Positions 1 to 8,327 of a stretch of DNA of 64,000 bases are shown here, piece by piece. The stretch spans positions 1 to 64,000 of the forward strand of contig RPFO01001490.1 in the NCBI GenBank assembly GCA_009746045.1, read 5' to 3'. The notes beneath the pieces were generated by a model. It searched no databases. It saw only the letters and a list, made by a program, of their open reading frames with translations, and had not been told where the DNA came from. Made by a program: the position numbers and the translations under genes. The stretch's first letter is position 1. Every line of letters starts with the position of its first letter. This DNA is from Mesostigma viride. Taxonomy: Eukaryota > Streptophyta > Mesostigmatophyceae > Mesostigmatales > Mesostigmataceae.

Positions 1-397
1 TCTCTCCCTCTCCCTCTCCCTCTCCTTCCCTCTCCTCTCCCTCTCCCTCTCCCTCTCCCTCCTCTCTCCCCTCCCCTCTCCCTCTCCCTCTCCCTCTCCC
101 CTCCTCCCCTCTCCCTCTCCCTCTCCCCTCTCCTCTCCCTCTCCCTCTCCCTCTCCCTCTCCCTCTCCTCTCCCTCTCCCTCTCCCTCTCCCTCTCCCTC
201 TCCCTTCCCTCTCCCTCTCCCTTCCCTCTCCCTCTCCCTCTCCCTCTCCCTCTCCCTCTCCTCTCCCTCTCCCTCTCCCTCTCCCTCTCCCTCTCCTCCT
301 CCCTCCCCCTCTCCCTCCCTCCCTCCTCCCTCTCCCTCCCTCCCTCCCTCCCTCCCTCTCCCTCCTCCCTCCCTCCCTCTCTCTCTCTTCTCTCTCT

Positions 398-489
<92 letters not shown>

Positions 490-556
490 CTCCCCCTCTC
501 TCTCTCTCTCCCTCCCTCTCTCTCTCCCTCTCTCTCTCCTCTCCCTCTTACCCCCC
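1..556. repeat. CT-rich microsatellite, (CCCTCT)n then (CT)n
   Basis: Uninterrupted pyrimidine tract. The first ~300 bases are mainly CCCTCT hexamers, followed by CCCT tetramers and then pure CT dinucleotides, ending in a poly-C run. No coding potential. The unit length drifts along the tract, as expected from slippage. Exact copy number in an assembly of such sequence is unreliable. Confidence 0.95.
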
Positions 557-611
557 CCCCTTTTACAAACACCATAATTCTGCCAACGTCACTCTTCCTG
601 GACCGTGTGAT

Positions 612-1015
612 AGTTACGCCCGCCGTCGTTTCTTGTCTTACTGGAAGAGCACATGACCAACATTGGTTGTGCTAGTTACGCCCGCCGTCGTTTCTTTTGC
701 CTTTTCGATGTCGAAATATATCTCGGAAAGATGCACCCCCGTCAGTTAACTTGTCATCTTGTAAGCTCAATCTTTCCATGATAGTTACGCCCGCCGTCGT
801 TTCTTTTGCATCTTCGATGTCGAAGTGTTTGTCGTGAAAGTTGCATCCCCGTCAGCTTCTTGTAAGATCAATGTTTCATGATAGTTACGCCCGCCGTCGT
901 TTCTTTTTTATTTTCGATGTCGAAGAATATGTCGTGAAAGTTGCAGCGCGTTCGTGTCCATTGTGATCTTGTGATATCAAAGTTTCCCATGATAGTTACG
1001 CCCGCCGTCGTTTCT
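612..1015 (+). repeat. Five GC-hairpin repeats in ~100-bp tandem units
   Basis: Five copies of the hairpin motif (starting 612, 674, 783, 883 and 994) read GTTACGCCCGCCGTCGTTTC. From the second copy on they sit in imperfect units of about 100 bp that also share a 'TTTTCGATGTCGAA' inverted repeat and a 'TTGCATCCCCGTCAG' segment. They lie upstream of the first gene remnant and are all in the plus orientation, like the genes that follow. No long ORF is supported here. Confidence 0.85.
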
Positions 1016-1134
1016 GTTGCTTCTCGTTCGTTTAAAATATCTAATGAAGTTTTTACCATCGTTCACCTAAAACAAATTACTTTAAATCTGCACCCGTTAA
1101 ACCACACCCCCCTCGAAATGACTCCATGGTTGCA

Positions 1135-1364
1135 GAACAAATGTCAGAAGAAGAACAAAAAAATGCTTCGGAAACCACAAGCGCAAAAGGAAAGCCGATG
1201 ACAATTTAGAGACCCTCTCGGAGGATGTGCCGGAGTTGGTTTCTTCGGATGACGAGTTTGAATACTCAAAAACATCAGGGGGACAAGTTCTTGAGAAAGC
1301 ATGGAAGGTGTTTGTGACAAACGCGTTTGTGGAATGGATAAAAAAAAACTATTCCGAGGAATAG
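1135..1364 (+). CDS. Possible C-terminal exon of an unrecognised protein
   Basis: An open frame runs from an AG acceptor-like site (GGTTGCAG ending at 1134) to TAG at 1362-1364. It has a basic start (KRKRK) followed by an acidic stretch (TLSEDVPELVSSDDEFE) and a hydrophobic/charged tail ending NYSEE. There is no in-frame ATG, so this could only be a downstream exon or a decayed gene. AT-rich sequence with AATAAA follows at 1380. The product is not recognised. Support is composition and the splice-like context only. Confidence 0.3.
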
Positions 1365-1432
1365 TAACTTGTTATTATAAAATAATAAATTAATGTTTAT
1401 GAATTTTTTTGTTCGTTTTTTCCCTGAAAAAG

Positions 1433-2113
1433 ATGGAGTCCGAGATCGTGAATGAAGTCTACGGAAGCGTCCTTCAAAACGTTTTCAAACAAGTTCGCTT
1501 TCTGTCGCGTGTCATATTCGAGGAAGTTCGAGTCGCGCAGGAGAGGACAGGCCGCCACTTGGCCGTTTTATTGGCGTTTGATTCGTTCAGCCAAATGGAG
1601 AGAATTATGTACGCCCAGCTAGCTGATATGAACTTCTGTATTCAAGAGGGTTTTTTCAGACCACAGATGGATCTAAGAGTGCCCATAGACCCAAGGACGG
1701 AGTTCCGCCTTTTGGTGTCGTTCATTACAAAGGGGCCAAAGATAGAGTTGGGGGAAGAGGAAGGGGCTCAGCTTGGGTGCACCTACGGGCGCGCATTTTA
1801 CCCGAATGTTACGCATTCTCTGCGCGTGAGGGCTGATGCATGTGTAGGGGCAGTACCCCTCAACATGAACTTTTTCTTGCTCTCTGACCCGATCGTGAGG
1901 GATGGGGATCGCATGCGTAGTACGCGAAAGTGCTCCAAGGAGGGGTGTGGGTGCGAAACAGGACCTCATATCAAGTGGTGTAGAGGATGTAGGGATGCCA
2001 GATATTGCAGTGAGGAGTGCCAGCGTGCGGACTGGAGTAGGCATAAGGATAGATGCGAACGTCTGAGGCAAGCGAGGGAGGTGCTGGCAGGGGTGAAGTG
2101 GGGGTTAACGTGA
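1433..2113 (+). CDS. MYND-type zinc-finger protein
   Basis: 226 residues, starting at the ATG at 1433, which directly follows a pyrimidine-rich stretch ending in AAAAG; an in-frame upstream extension has no ATG. Residues ~166-207 contain a MYND finger: Cys pairs (CSKEGCGC), then WCRGC, YCSEECQ and a final WSRHKDRC, the normal order of the seven Cys and one His. MYND fingers bind proline-rich partner peptides and occur in SET-domain, deubiquitinase and scaffold proteins; no second known domain is visible here. The N-terminal 160 residues are unrecognised but look like a folded mixed alpha/beta segment. Next gene starts 170 bp downstream on the same strand. The finger is well supported; the biological role is unknown. 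Confidence 0.8.
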   Translation: MESEIVNEVYGSVLQNVFKQVRFLSRVIFEEVRVAQERTGRHLAVLLAFDSFSQMERIMYAQLADMNFCIQEGFFRPQMDLRVPIDPRTEFRLLVSFITKGPKIELGEEEGAQLGCTYGRAFYPNVTHSLRVRADACVGAVPLNMNFFLLSDPIVRDGDRMRSTRKCSKEGCGCETGPHIKWCRGCRDARYCSEECQRADWSRHKDRCERLRQAREVLAGVKWGLT

Positions 2114-2287
2114 CGACGATACTGGATAAAACTATGGGGTCTGATGTCGACTTCTCCTTCAACTTCCACGACGGCTCTGCCTCTTAGAAAAACTTGAAAT
2201 GTAGAGTAATAACTTGTTTATATGATGTTATTTTAATGTTTAATGTTTAATGTTTATAACGTATCATTTTCCTCCTACGCGCAGGAA

Positions 2288-2488
2288 ATGGTGGAGGTTA
2301 AGGAGAGTTTGGCCAAAAGGCAAAGGACCGACACACTTCGACATAATGGAAGGAGTCTTCCATTGTACATCAAAAAAATAGTCGAGGATTACTGGCTCGC
2401 TTCCGACTCGACTCCTCGTCCGAGTCCGGTGATACCGGACAGTGTCAAAGTCTGGAAGGTTTCAGCACATCAATCGCACATTGAATAG
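2288..2488 (+). CDS. Small hypothetical protein
   Basis: 66-residue frame starting at the ATG three bases after a CGCAG acceptor-like site at 2280-2284; an extended in-frame start at 2243 is less likely because that part looks like a spacer. The protein is basic near the start (KRQRTDTLRHNGR), contains a central IKKIVEDYWLASD helix-like segment and a Ser/Pro-rich tail. No family recognised. It lies in line with its neighbours on the plus strand, with a hairpin repeat 33 bp after the stop. It could also be one exon of a longer gene. Confidence 0.4.
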   Translation: MVEVKESLAKRQRTDTLRHNGRSLPLYIKKIVEDYWLASDSTPRPSPVIPDSVKVWKVSAHQSHIE

Positions 2489-2520
2489 ATAATGTTTTAT
2501 CGCCATATTGCTGTTCGACA

Positions 2521-2542
2521 AGTTGCGCCTTGGGGCGTTTCT
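2521..2542 (+). repeat. GC-hairpin repeat between genes
   Basis: Variant GTTGCGCCTTGGGGCGTTTC. The arms pair as GCGCC/GGCGT around a TTGG-type loop. It is 33 bp past the stop of the upstream small ORF and 111 bp before the next ATG; AATAAA-type sequences follow it at ~2570-2590. Confidence 0.8.
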
Positions 2543-2627
2543 TTGCGCCAAATTTAAACCTTCGTATTAATAAACAAGTACAATAAAAAAATTTCAAAAC
2601 GTTTTTTGAATTTTATTTTCCGGGGCC

Positions 2628-2652
2628 GGTATGTTATCGTAACTTGTCGCAG
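2628..2652 (+). promoter_or_regulatory. Conserved pre-ATG signature ending in CAG
   Basis: GGCCGGTATGTT...GCAG directly abuts ATGTCC. The same block recurs before the next gene (3778-3799: GGCCGGTATGTTCTGG...CGCAG then ATGTCC). GGTATGTT resembles a 5' splice site and CGCAG a 3' splice site, but they are too close (about 20 bp) to bound an ordinary intron. A splice acceptor for a leader, or a start-site context element, are both possible. Confidence 0.5.
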
Positions 2653-3519
2653 ATGTCCGGTTCGACGGAAGATTCGTCCGATTCGTCTAGTCACCTCCTG
2701 ATGGAGGATTGGCAACGACTTCAACAACACCAAGCGGTTGCCACTGTCATTCAGAGTGTTGCTCGCTCAATAGGGGCGCCGCGCAAGTGTGATGTGTCCA
2801 CTTGCAAGAAAACCGCTCTCGGATTTGACTTGTATTGCCGAAAGCACGAAGAACATTCTCGTCACATCGAAAATGCCCTCAGTCGCGGACTTGGAATGGC
2901 GGGCGCCCTCGGACCTGGATTGGCGGGGGGGGCCCTGCGACTTCGCCTGGACATGACTGTCGGAGAGGTCGTGGGTGTAAATTTTGATTTCACCAGGGGA
3001 GACGAGTACTTCCTTGAAGATTGGATAGTCAAAGACTCCGCGACAGGTGCGGACTTGGCAAAGGGAGGCTACGTTGCCGGCGCCCAAGAAAATGGTTGGA
3101 GTAGCTTGAGATGCTTTTTGATGACGACACCTTTTGCCGACTCGCGTGACACGGATGTAAGCGAACTTTATCGGCGTATGTGTTTTGCACTCGCCGACAT
3201 TCCGCTGATAACTCAACGAGAGTTCGATTTTCGCGTGGAAACAAAAGCCAAAGCGATTGTATCCGGCGTGAAGGCGATTGTGGAGGAGGAGCAGGATTCT
3301 CTGTGTGCAGAGTATTTGGAGAGAGTGGCCCCGATGAAGACGAGGAGGTCCGAAATCTATCCTGACACCGGCAACAAGGAGGCAAAGTTGGTGGCCGCCA
3401 AAGAAGAGATGTTCGCTCGTGTCGATGAAATGGCGGCGAAAGAGGTTCCGAGAGTTCGCTCGATCGGTTGTTGCAAAACCTGCAGAGAGTGGAACGAGTC
3501 GCGGGACAGTCTATATTGA
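2653..3519 (+). CDS. Hypothetical protein with C-x4-C-x10-C-x2-H knuckle
   Basis: 288 residues, starting at the ATG that directly follows CGCAG. A Ser/Asp-rich N-terminus is followed at residues ~46-66 by CDVSTCKK...YCRKH, a C-x4-C-x10-C-x2-H putative zinc knuckle. This resembles in spacing the short C-x4-C-x-K-x(n)-C-x2-H fingers of WRKY19-like type. A Gly/Ala/Leu segment and a mixed domain follow, and the C-terminus has another Cys pair (CCKTC). The downstream gene at 3800 has the same knuckle near its N-terminus and similar length, so the two look like diverged tandem duplicates. No enzymatic motif was recognised; nucleic-acid or protein binding is inference only. Confidence 0.65.
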   Translation: MSGSTEDSSDSSSHLLMEDWQRLQQHQAVATVIQSVARSIGAPRKCDVSTCKKTALGFDLYCRKHEEHSRHIENALSRGLGMAGALGPGLAGGALRLRLDMTVGEVVGVNFDFTRGDEYFLEDWIVKDSATGADLAKGGYVAGAQENGWSSLRCFLMTTPFADSRDTDVSELYRRMCFALADIPLITQREFDFRVETKAKAIVSGVKAIVEEEQDSLCAEYLERVAPMKTRRSEIYPDTGNKEAKLVAAKEEMFARVDEMAAKEVPRVRSIGCCKTCREWNESRDSLY

Positions 3520-3523
3520 TATG

Positions 3524-3685
3524 AGTTGCGCCCGCCGGCGTTTCTCTGGTCTTGAATGCCCCCCCTCTACATACACATTATATTGTCTGGACATTCGTAT
3601 GTAGTGACAATCGTAGTCGATGTGATTGCCATTCGTTTGTACGTAGAAAGTGGTTGTTGAGGAAGTTGCGCCCCAGGGCGTTTCT
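3524..3685 (+). repeat. Two GC-hairpin repeats in the intergenic spacer
   Basis: Copies at 3524-3545 (GTTGCGCCCGCCGGCGTTTC) and 3664-3685 (GTTGCGCCCCAGGGCGTTTC). The first starts five bases after the upstream stop codon. In the second both arms differ from the first yet still pair (GCGCCC with GGGCGT). The rest of the spacer to 3799 is AT-rich with AATAAA at ~3738. Confidence 0.8.
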
Positions 3686-3777
3686 TTGTTGCATTTTCTT
3701 CAAATTTTAGCTCGCATAAATAGATGAAGATGACTTAATAAATGCCAGTTTTTTTTAATAATATAAACTACTCGCGG

Positions 3778-3799
3778 CCGGTATGTTCTGGTTTCGCAG
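3778..3799 (+). promoter_or_regulatory. Second copy of the pre-ATG signature
   Basis: GGCCGGTATGTTCTGG followed by TTTCGCAG immediately before ATGTCC. It repeats the block at 2628-2652, including the first two codons, consistent with duplication of the whole gene unit or with a conserved acceptor/start signal. Confidence 0.5.
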
Positions 3800-4492
3800 A
3801 TGTCCAGTCTGACGGTCGACATAAGGGGACGTCCATATCAGGACGCTGTTTTCCGGATTTTTGAGAAGGATCCCGAAAAGAAGTGCCGGGATAGGAAATG
3901 TAAAAAGCTGTCAATTACCGACATGGGTCTGTGTGGGGAACACATCGTAGCTTTTGGAAAGGACATGATTTCCCGTCATTTGCAACAATACGTTGACAAC
4001 AATTGTGTGGGAGGGGCGCAGATGGACGTCCTTCTTGAGGATGGAGTGGACGGAGCCAAAAGGGCTGTAATTCGGCTGTCGGAAATGGATGATGACAAAG
4101 AGGACGTGAACATTCGCCTTAAGAGGCACGACGATAACACGGCCGATTGTGTGTTTGGGTCTCGAGGAGTGGCGGATGAGAGGCAGGTCTTCCATGATGC
4201 CGCGGAGAAGGTGGTGGAATGGATGATGGGTTGGTCAAATCTTGACGTTCGCATATTCAACCGTCTGACGTCTGATTTCCTTCTCCGGGGAAGTTTCAAG
4301 ATGGTTGACCGTGCAAGGCAGTCCAGGAACCAGGTATCCGTTTCCATGGCCAGTCCGATCGCACGCATGATTGAGGGGGCCCTCTTCCGCGCAACCTTGC
4401 CTCGAGATTTCGAAAATACCGTGAAGGGCTCGACCGAAAATCAGCAGCGATTTCCCATTCGCGAACCACTTATGGGTCGACGGAGGTGGTAA
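3800..4492 (+). CDS. Hypothetical protein, paralogue-like C-x4-C...C-x2-H knuckle
   Basis: 230 residues from the ATG adjoining CGCAG to TAA. Residues ~29-49 hold CRDRKCKK...LCGEH, matching the knuckle of the upstream gene. The middle is rich in Asp/Val/Arg (ALLEDGVDGAKRAVIRLSEMDDD-like composition) and the C-terminus is basic, ending GRRRW. Not recognised beyond the knuckle. Similar start signal, order of parts and size argue for an old duplication with the 2653 gene, although overall similarity looks low by eye. A 260-bp spacer with two hairpins separates it from the next gene. Confidence 0.65.
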   Translation: MSSLTVDIRGRPYQDAVFRIFEKDPEKKCRDRKCKKLSITDMGLCGEHIVAFGKDMISRHLQQYVDNNCVGGAQMDVLLEDGVDGAKRAVIRLSEMDDDKEDVNIRLKRHDDNTADCVFGSRGVADERQVFHDAAEKVVEWMMGWSNLDVRIFNRLTSDFLLRGSFKMVDRARQSRNQVSVSMASPIARMIEGALFRATLPRDFENTVKGSTENQQRFPIREPLMGRRRW

Positions 4493-4572
4493 CGGAATTT
4501 TTTTGCATTTCCTTGCCAATTGATTCTTTATGAGGGACATAGAGTTGTTTGTATAGAGAGTGAATTGACGAA

Positions 4573-4707
4573 AGTTGCGACGGCGGTCGCATCTTTTAGT
4601 GCGTCGTTCTCTTGTTATGAATCTCTGTTCATTCTGAATTATAACGTTGTTTGTACCTTGACATAATGATGCATTTTTTGTATTGAGTTGCGACGTGGGG
4701 CGCATCT
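4573..4707 (+). repeat. Two variant GC-hairpin repeats
   Basis: 4573-4594 (GTTGCGACGGCGGTCGCATC) and 4686-4707 (GTTGCGACGTGGGGCGCATC). Both carry CGCATC instead of CGTTTC on the right arm, which turns the G.T pair at stem position 4/17 into G-C. In the first, A7-T14 replaces the C7-G14 pair of other copies. The spacer between them has no ORF. Confidence 0.75.
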
Positions 4708-4755
4708 TCCTGCTGACTCGTATGTTTTTTCCAATTTTTTTGTTTTGTGTTGCAG

Positions 4756-6443
4756 ATGGAAAAGGGCGGCCCTACATCGCAGGTGGTCGGCGACTCTCCC
4801 CCTAGGGGGGAAGGGTCAGAAGGGCAACCAGTTCAGGCCCAAGGCGCCTCCCCACAACAGCCTCCTCACAAGCGTGCAAGGGAGGGCACGCCGCCCCCAA
4901 TGGTGGAATCTGGTGTCAGCTTTGCCGCGGTCACTGGGAAGGATGAGTACCACGGTGGTCTTGAGATGGTGGACGATCCGGTTAAGCGGATTCAGATTGA
5001 GCGGTTTGAGCGACTCGCGAATGGCACTCGTGAACAGCAATTCGCGCTGTACCAAGACATCCTTAATGACAAACCTGAAGTCGCCAAGGTGCCTTATACC
5101 TCCAAGCGCACATTCATGCCTCGTTTCGAAACCCTGCTCCAGCAGGAGCTAAGGTTGCGTCGGTTGGCTCAGAATGCGCCAGAGACAGTAGCCGCCGCGC
5201 CCTCCCATGCCGCGCCTGCCGCAGTAGCCCAAAAGAGGGGGGAGAGTGTGCACGAGTCGGCCGCAGTGCCCTCAACCGCAAGGGATCCCCCCGCGACTTC
5301 CAAGCCGGTCGCGACGGGCGATATGCCCCCGCCGCGGCAGAGGGGAAGGGGGAAGGGGGTCGATGGAGGGGAAGTCCTCGATGTTTTCGATATGACGCTG
5401 GGCAATTTGGAAGGTGGCGGGCCGATCTTCGTAAGTCTCCGCCCATTAAATTGATGTCGTGAAATACAATACGCATTTTTTTGCAATATTCGCCAGACAT
5501 GTCATTTCCGACAACTAAGCGGATTTTTACTTTCCGTTGAAATGTTCGCAGGGCCGGCAAGAGGATGTTGGTGCAAGAGAAGCCCGCTCAATGGCGGGAA
5601 GCACCCAGGTACATGAGTGCGTCAGATTCCTCTCCGGTTTACTTGTATTGAAAAGGTTTGCGTGCGTATATCCTTGTTTATTTTTGTAGTAATTTTTTTC
5701 TTGTGAATGGACAATCGCGTTTGCTATTTTTACAGGGAAGTCCGTTCGAGCAGCAAGAGGGCGGTGACAGGAGGGGAAGTGGATCTTACGGTGGTTCCAC
5801 TGCAGAGGGGGGAAGGGTAAGTTACCGTTGACTTAAATTGAAAGTTTAGGTTCGTCCTCAATTGACAGAGTTACGACGGCCGGCGTTTCTCTACACTTTT
5901 CTTACATTAAAAATCTTCCGTTGATAATGTTCTTGCAGGAAGCCGGTCGTCAGGGTGGGGCAAATCTCCAGGGAGAGGGGGCTATCGCTGTCGGTGAGCC
6001 TGTGTCAGAGGGCGCGGGTGGAAGCGACGGCGATACTGCGAAAATGACACGCTTTAAGGAGCAAGCGGATGCTTATCAACTGAAGAAGTTGGCAAAGTGG
6101 GTTGTGGCCGAGGTGAGAACGGAAACAGCCCCACCTGAGGTACGGAACCAGATGATGACTCTCCATCAAGTCGCTGAGTTGATCGTGAAGAATGCGTGCC
6201 GGCCCGATGGCGCCACACAGCCTGAGGAGATCCCGAGCGCCAAGGCCTTGATAAAGTGGATGCAGGAGAACCTGTTCGAGGGCAAAGGGAAGGAGAGGAA
6301 GTGTAAACTGTTGACGGTGACGAGCGGACGCCAAGACTCTGATCAAGATGTTGAAGGAACACGATGCCCGCCGGGACAAGTCTCCGAAGATCGCGAAGGG
6401 GTCGAAGAAAGCGGCTGAAGCAGCAGCGGTTGAGGGGAATGAG
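4756..6443 (+). CDS. Large multi-exon hypothetical gene, exons 1-4
   Basis: The start ATG at 4756 follows a pyrimidine tract ending TTGCAG. Exons inferred by phase-0 GT-AG joins are 4756-5430, 5552-5608, 5736-5816 and 5939-6443. The N-terminus is Pro/Gln/Gly-rich and disordered (PPHKRAREGTPPP). Residues ~60-140 form a helical, charged segment (RIQIERFERLANGTREQQF), followed by Ala/Pro-rich linker. Exon 4 carries a helical domain (DAYQLKKLAKWVVAEVRTET). Near 6320-6400 the better reading frame changes (AKTLIKMLKEHDARRDKSPK in the other frame), so there is a one-base indel or an unrecognised intron. No known family. The model is inferred without transcripts. Confidence 0.55.
5869..5890 (+). repeat. 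GC-hairpin repeat inside an intron
   Basis: GTTACGACGGCCGGCGTTTC lies in the inferred intron 5817-5938, 52 bp after its GTAAGT donor and 48 bp before the TTGCAG acceptor. Confidence 0.8.
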
Positions 6444-6884
6444 GTAAGTCTACCTCTGTTGTGAGGGGGGCTTTGTTCTTGAGGTCCACGTTTCATGTAG
6501 GTTGCGACGGCCGGCGTTTCTAAGTGTGACACTTACTTCCTTTTGACTAACACTTACTTCCTTTCCTGATTTCGCATCGTTGAGGGAAATGAGCCAAGTG
6601 TACCTCTGTTGTGAGGGGGGCTCTGATCTTGAGGTTTAGGTTTCATCTAGGTTGCGACGGCCGGCGTTTCTCAAGTGTGACATTTACTTTATTCCTTTCG
6701 GTTATGCTTTCCTGATTTTTTCATATCATTGTTAAGGGGAACGAGGTAAGTATACCTCTGTTGTGAGGGGGGCTTTGATGTTGAGGTTCAGGTTTCATGT
6801 AGGTTGCGACGGCCGGCGTTTCTCAATCGGCATTTACTTTATTCCTTTTGGTTATGCTTTCCTGATTTTTTCGCATCACTGCAG
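6434..6884 (+). repeat. Intron triplicated in tandem, one hairpin per unit
   Basis: Three ~150-bp direct repeats (about 6434-6583, 6584-6736, 6737-6884). Each begins with the end of the exon (GGGGAAYGAG) and a GTAAGT-like donor; the middle copy has GCCAAGTG instead. Each carries TACCTCTGTTGTGAGGGGGG, then GTTGCGACGGCCGGCGTTTC (6500, 6650, 6802), then a pyrimidine-rich tail. Only the last unit ends in a good acceptor (CACTGCAG at 6884). The intron therefore probably runs 6444-6884 with repeated internal donors. Confidence 0.8.
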
Positions 6885-8071
6885 TACGTGCAGGCCGAGA
6901 GGGCGACCCACGCGGCCATCCTGTACTCAATCAGCCTCGACCAGCACGCGCGCCGCGAGAACATGAAAATAGATAGTACGTGGACTGCTGCCGTCGACGA
7001 ACACCAGAAGGGACTCTCCGAAGCACTTGCGACCTACAAGGGGAAGGCGCTGAAGGGAAAGGGGAAAGGAAAGGAGGTGGAGGTTGCGGATGCTCCCGTG
7101 TCTCTGCTTGAGAAATGGGAGAAGTCCCCGGTGTCGCAGGATGATGATGACATCCTGGATGTGAACGATGAGATCGCGAAGGGCAAACGGTTGCGGAAGC
7201 AGCTTGCCGTTCAGCCTCGGGACCTCGATGAGATGTCCAAAGCCTTGGTGCATCGAAATCGGGTGTGGACAAGGAACCTGTTCGTGGGGCCTCAGAAGCT
7301 CCTCGCACGAGACTTGCATCTGTCTAGAGCCGAGCAGAACGCCACCATTTTTGCAAACTCGGAGTCCGACTACGGCCACGACAAGCTGGTGATTCCTGTG
7401 TGGCGGTACTCGTTCCAGTTTTTGGCTGACCGGTGCCCCAACACTTTTCATGACTGGATGAAAAAGGAAGGCACCCAGCGTCAGCTCGCGCAACTCTTCG
7501 GGGAGATGGGGGGGCACGGACAATGAAGGCTGGCTACGCTCGCGCAATGACTGACAAAGAGATTGATATCTACCTGCGAACGAGCTCGGCCAAGGGAATG
7601 GCCGAAGCTGCTTCCACCGCGGTTCTGACAGGACGGGCCGATTTGCTGGACGATCTTAAGCCCGTGGACGTGAGAAAGGCCGCGCTTTTGGACAGTTTGT
7701 GCAAGTCCGCCTGGGAGATGGCTCCACTCGAGAAGAAGCCACCGTTGCCGCCAGCCATTTGCGGCTTTCTCGTGCTGGACGGGAACCACTTTACCACACT
7801 CATCAAATCGGTGAAATTCGAACTGGTCACCGACAATATGACGGTGGACCAAAGATCTGTGTGGTACCAGGCAATGCTGAATGGTTTCATGAAGGCGGAA
7901 AAGCTCAGGGTCGTTGCGCGGGGAGGGAAGGAGCAGGAGGTCACGAAGACCGTGGCCGCGGCGAAGCTGGAGGAGTGGGCAACTGATTGGACGAATTTCG
8001 GGGGGGTGGACGTGCAGATGCTCAAGGGTGAGACCATCCTGCCGACCTGGTGGCAGATCCGTGAACAGAAG
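6885..8071 (+). CDS. Large multi-exon gene, central exon (one frame break)
   Basis: Reads from the CACTGCAG acceptor to the donor GAACAGAAG/GTAAGC. First part (to 7526) includes a Lys/Gly linker (KALKGKGKGKE), an acidic patch and a well-packed domain (RDLHLSRAEQNATIF, VIPVWRYSFQFLADR). It stops at TGA 7524-7526, overlapping an ATG at 7523 from which the frame continues with a domain containing AAICGFLVLDGNHF-type hydrophobic segments and WATDWTNFGGVDVQ. The break follows a run of seven G at 7507-7514; one extra G would fuse the two frames. Sequencing/assembly slip, a real mutation, or two overlapping cistrons are all possible; a slip is likeliest because both halves are flanked by phase-0 introns of one gene. 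Function unknown. Confidence 0.55.
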
Positions 8072-8327
8072 GTAAGCCAGGTTGCGACCGCCGGCGTTTC
8101 TATAAGTGGTTTTCTTGTGTTAATTTCAGTATGCCATTAGTTCGGTCAAGATGCGACCGCCGGCGTTTCTATAAGGGGTTTTCATGTTCCACCTTAGCAT
8201 GCCATATTTTGGTCAAGATGCGACCGCCGGCGTTTCTGTCAGTCGTATTCTTGTTCTCAGTTGAGTTGTGCTTATTTGGGAGGACTGTCGATGTGTCTCT
8301 GCGCGTTGTTGCCCTACGGGGATGCAG
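8072..8327 (+). other. Intron with three hairpin repeats
   Basis: GTAAGC donor at 8072 and GGGATGCAG acceptor ending 8327, phase 0. Three ~68-bp tandem units each carry GATGCGACCGCCGGCGTTTC or GTTGCGACCGCCGGCGTTTC (8080, 8149, 8216). The first hairpin begins only eight bases after the donor. Unit ends contain TTTCAG-like sequences that could act as alternative acceptors. Confidence 0.75.

Noticed and set aside
1..556. Telomere-like CCCTCT repeats
   Set aside because: The unit drifts to CCCT and CT, is not a regular telomeric heptamer-type repeat, and unique sequence continues only on one side by the accident of the window edge.
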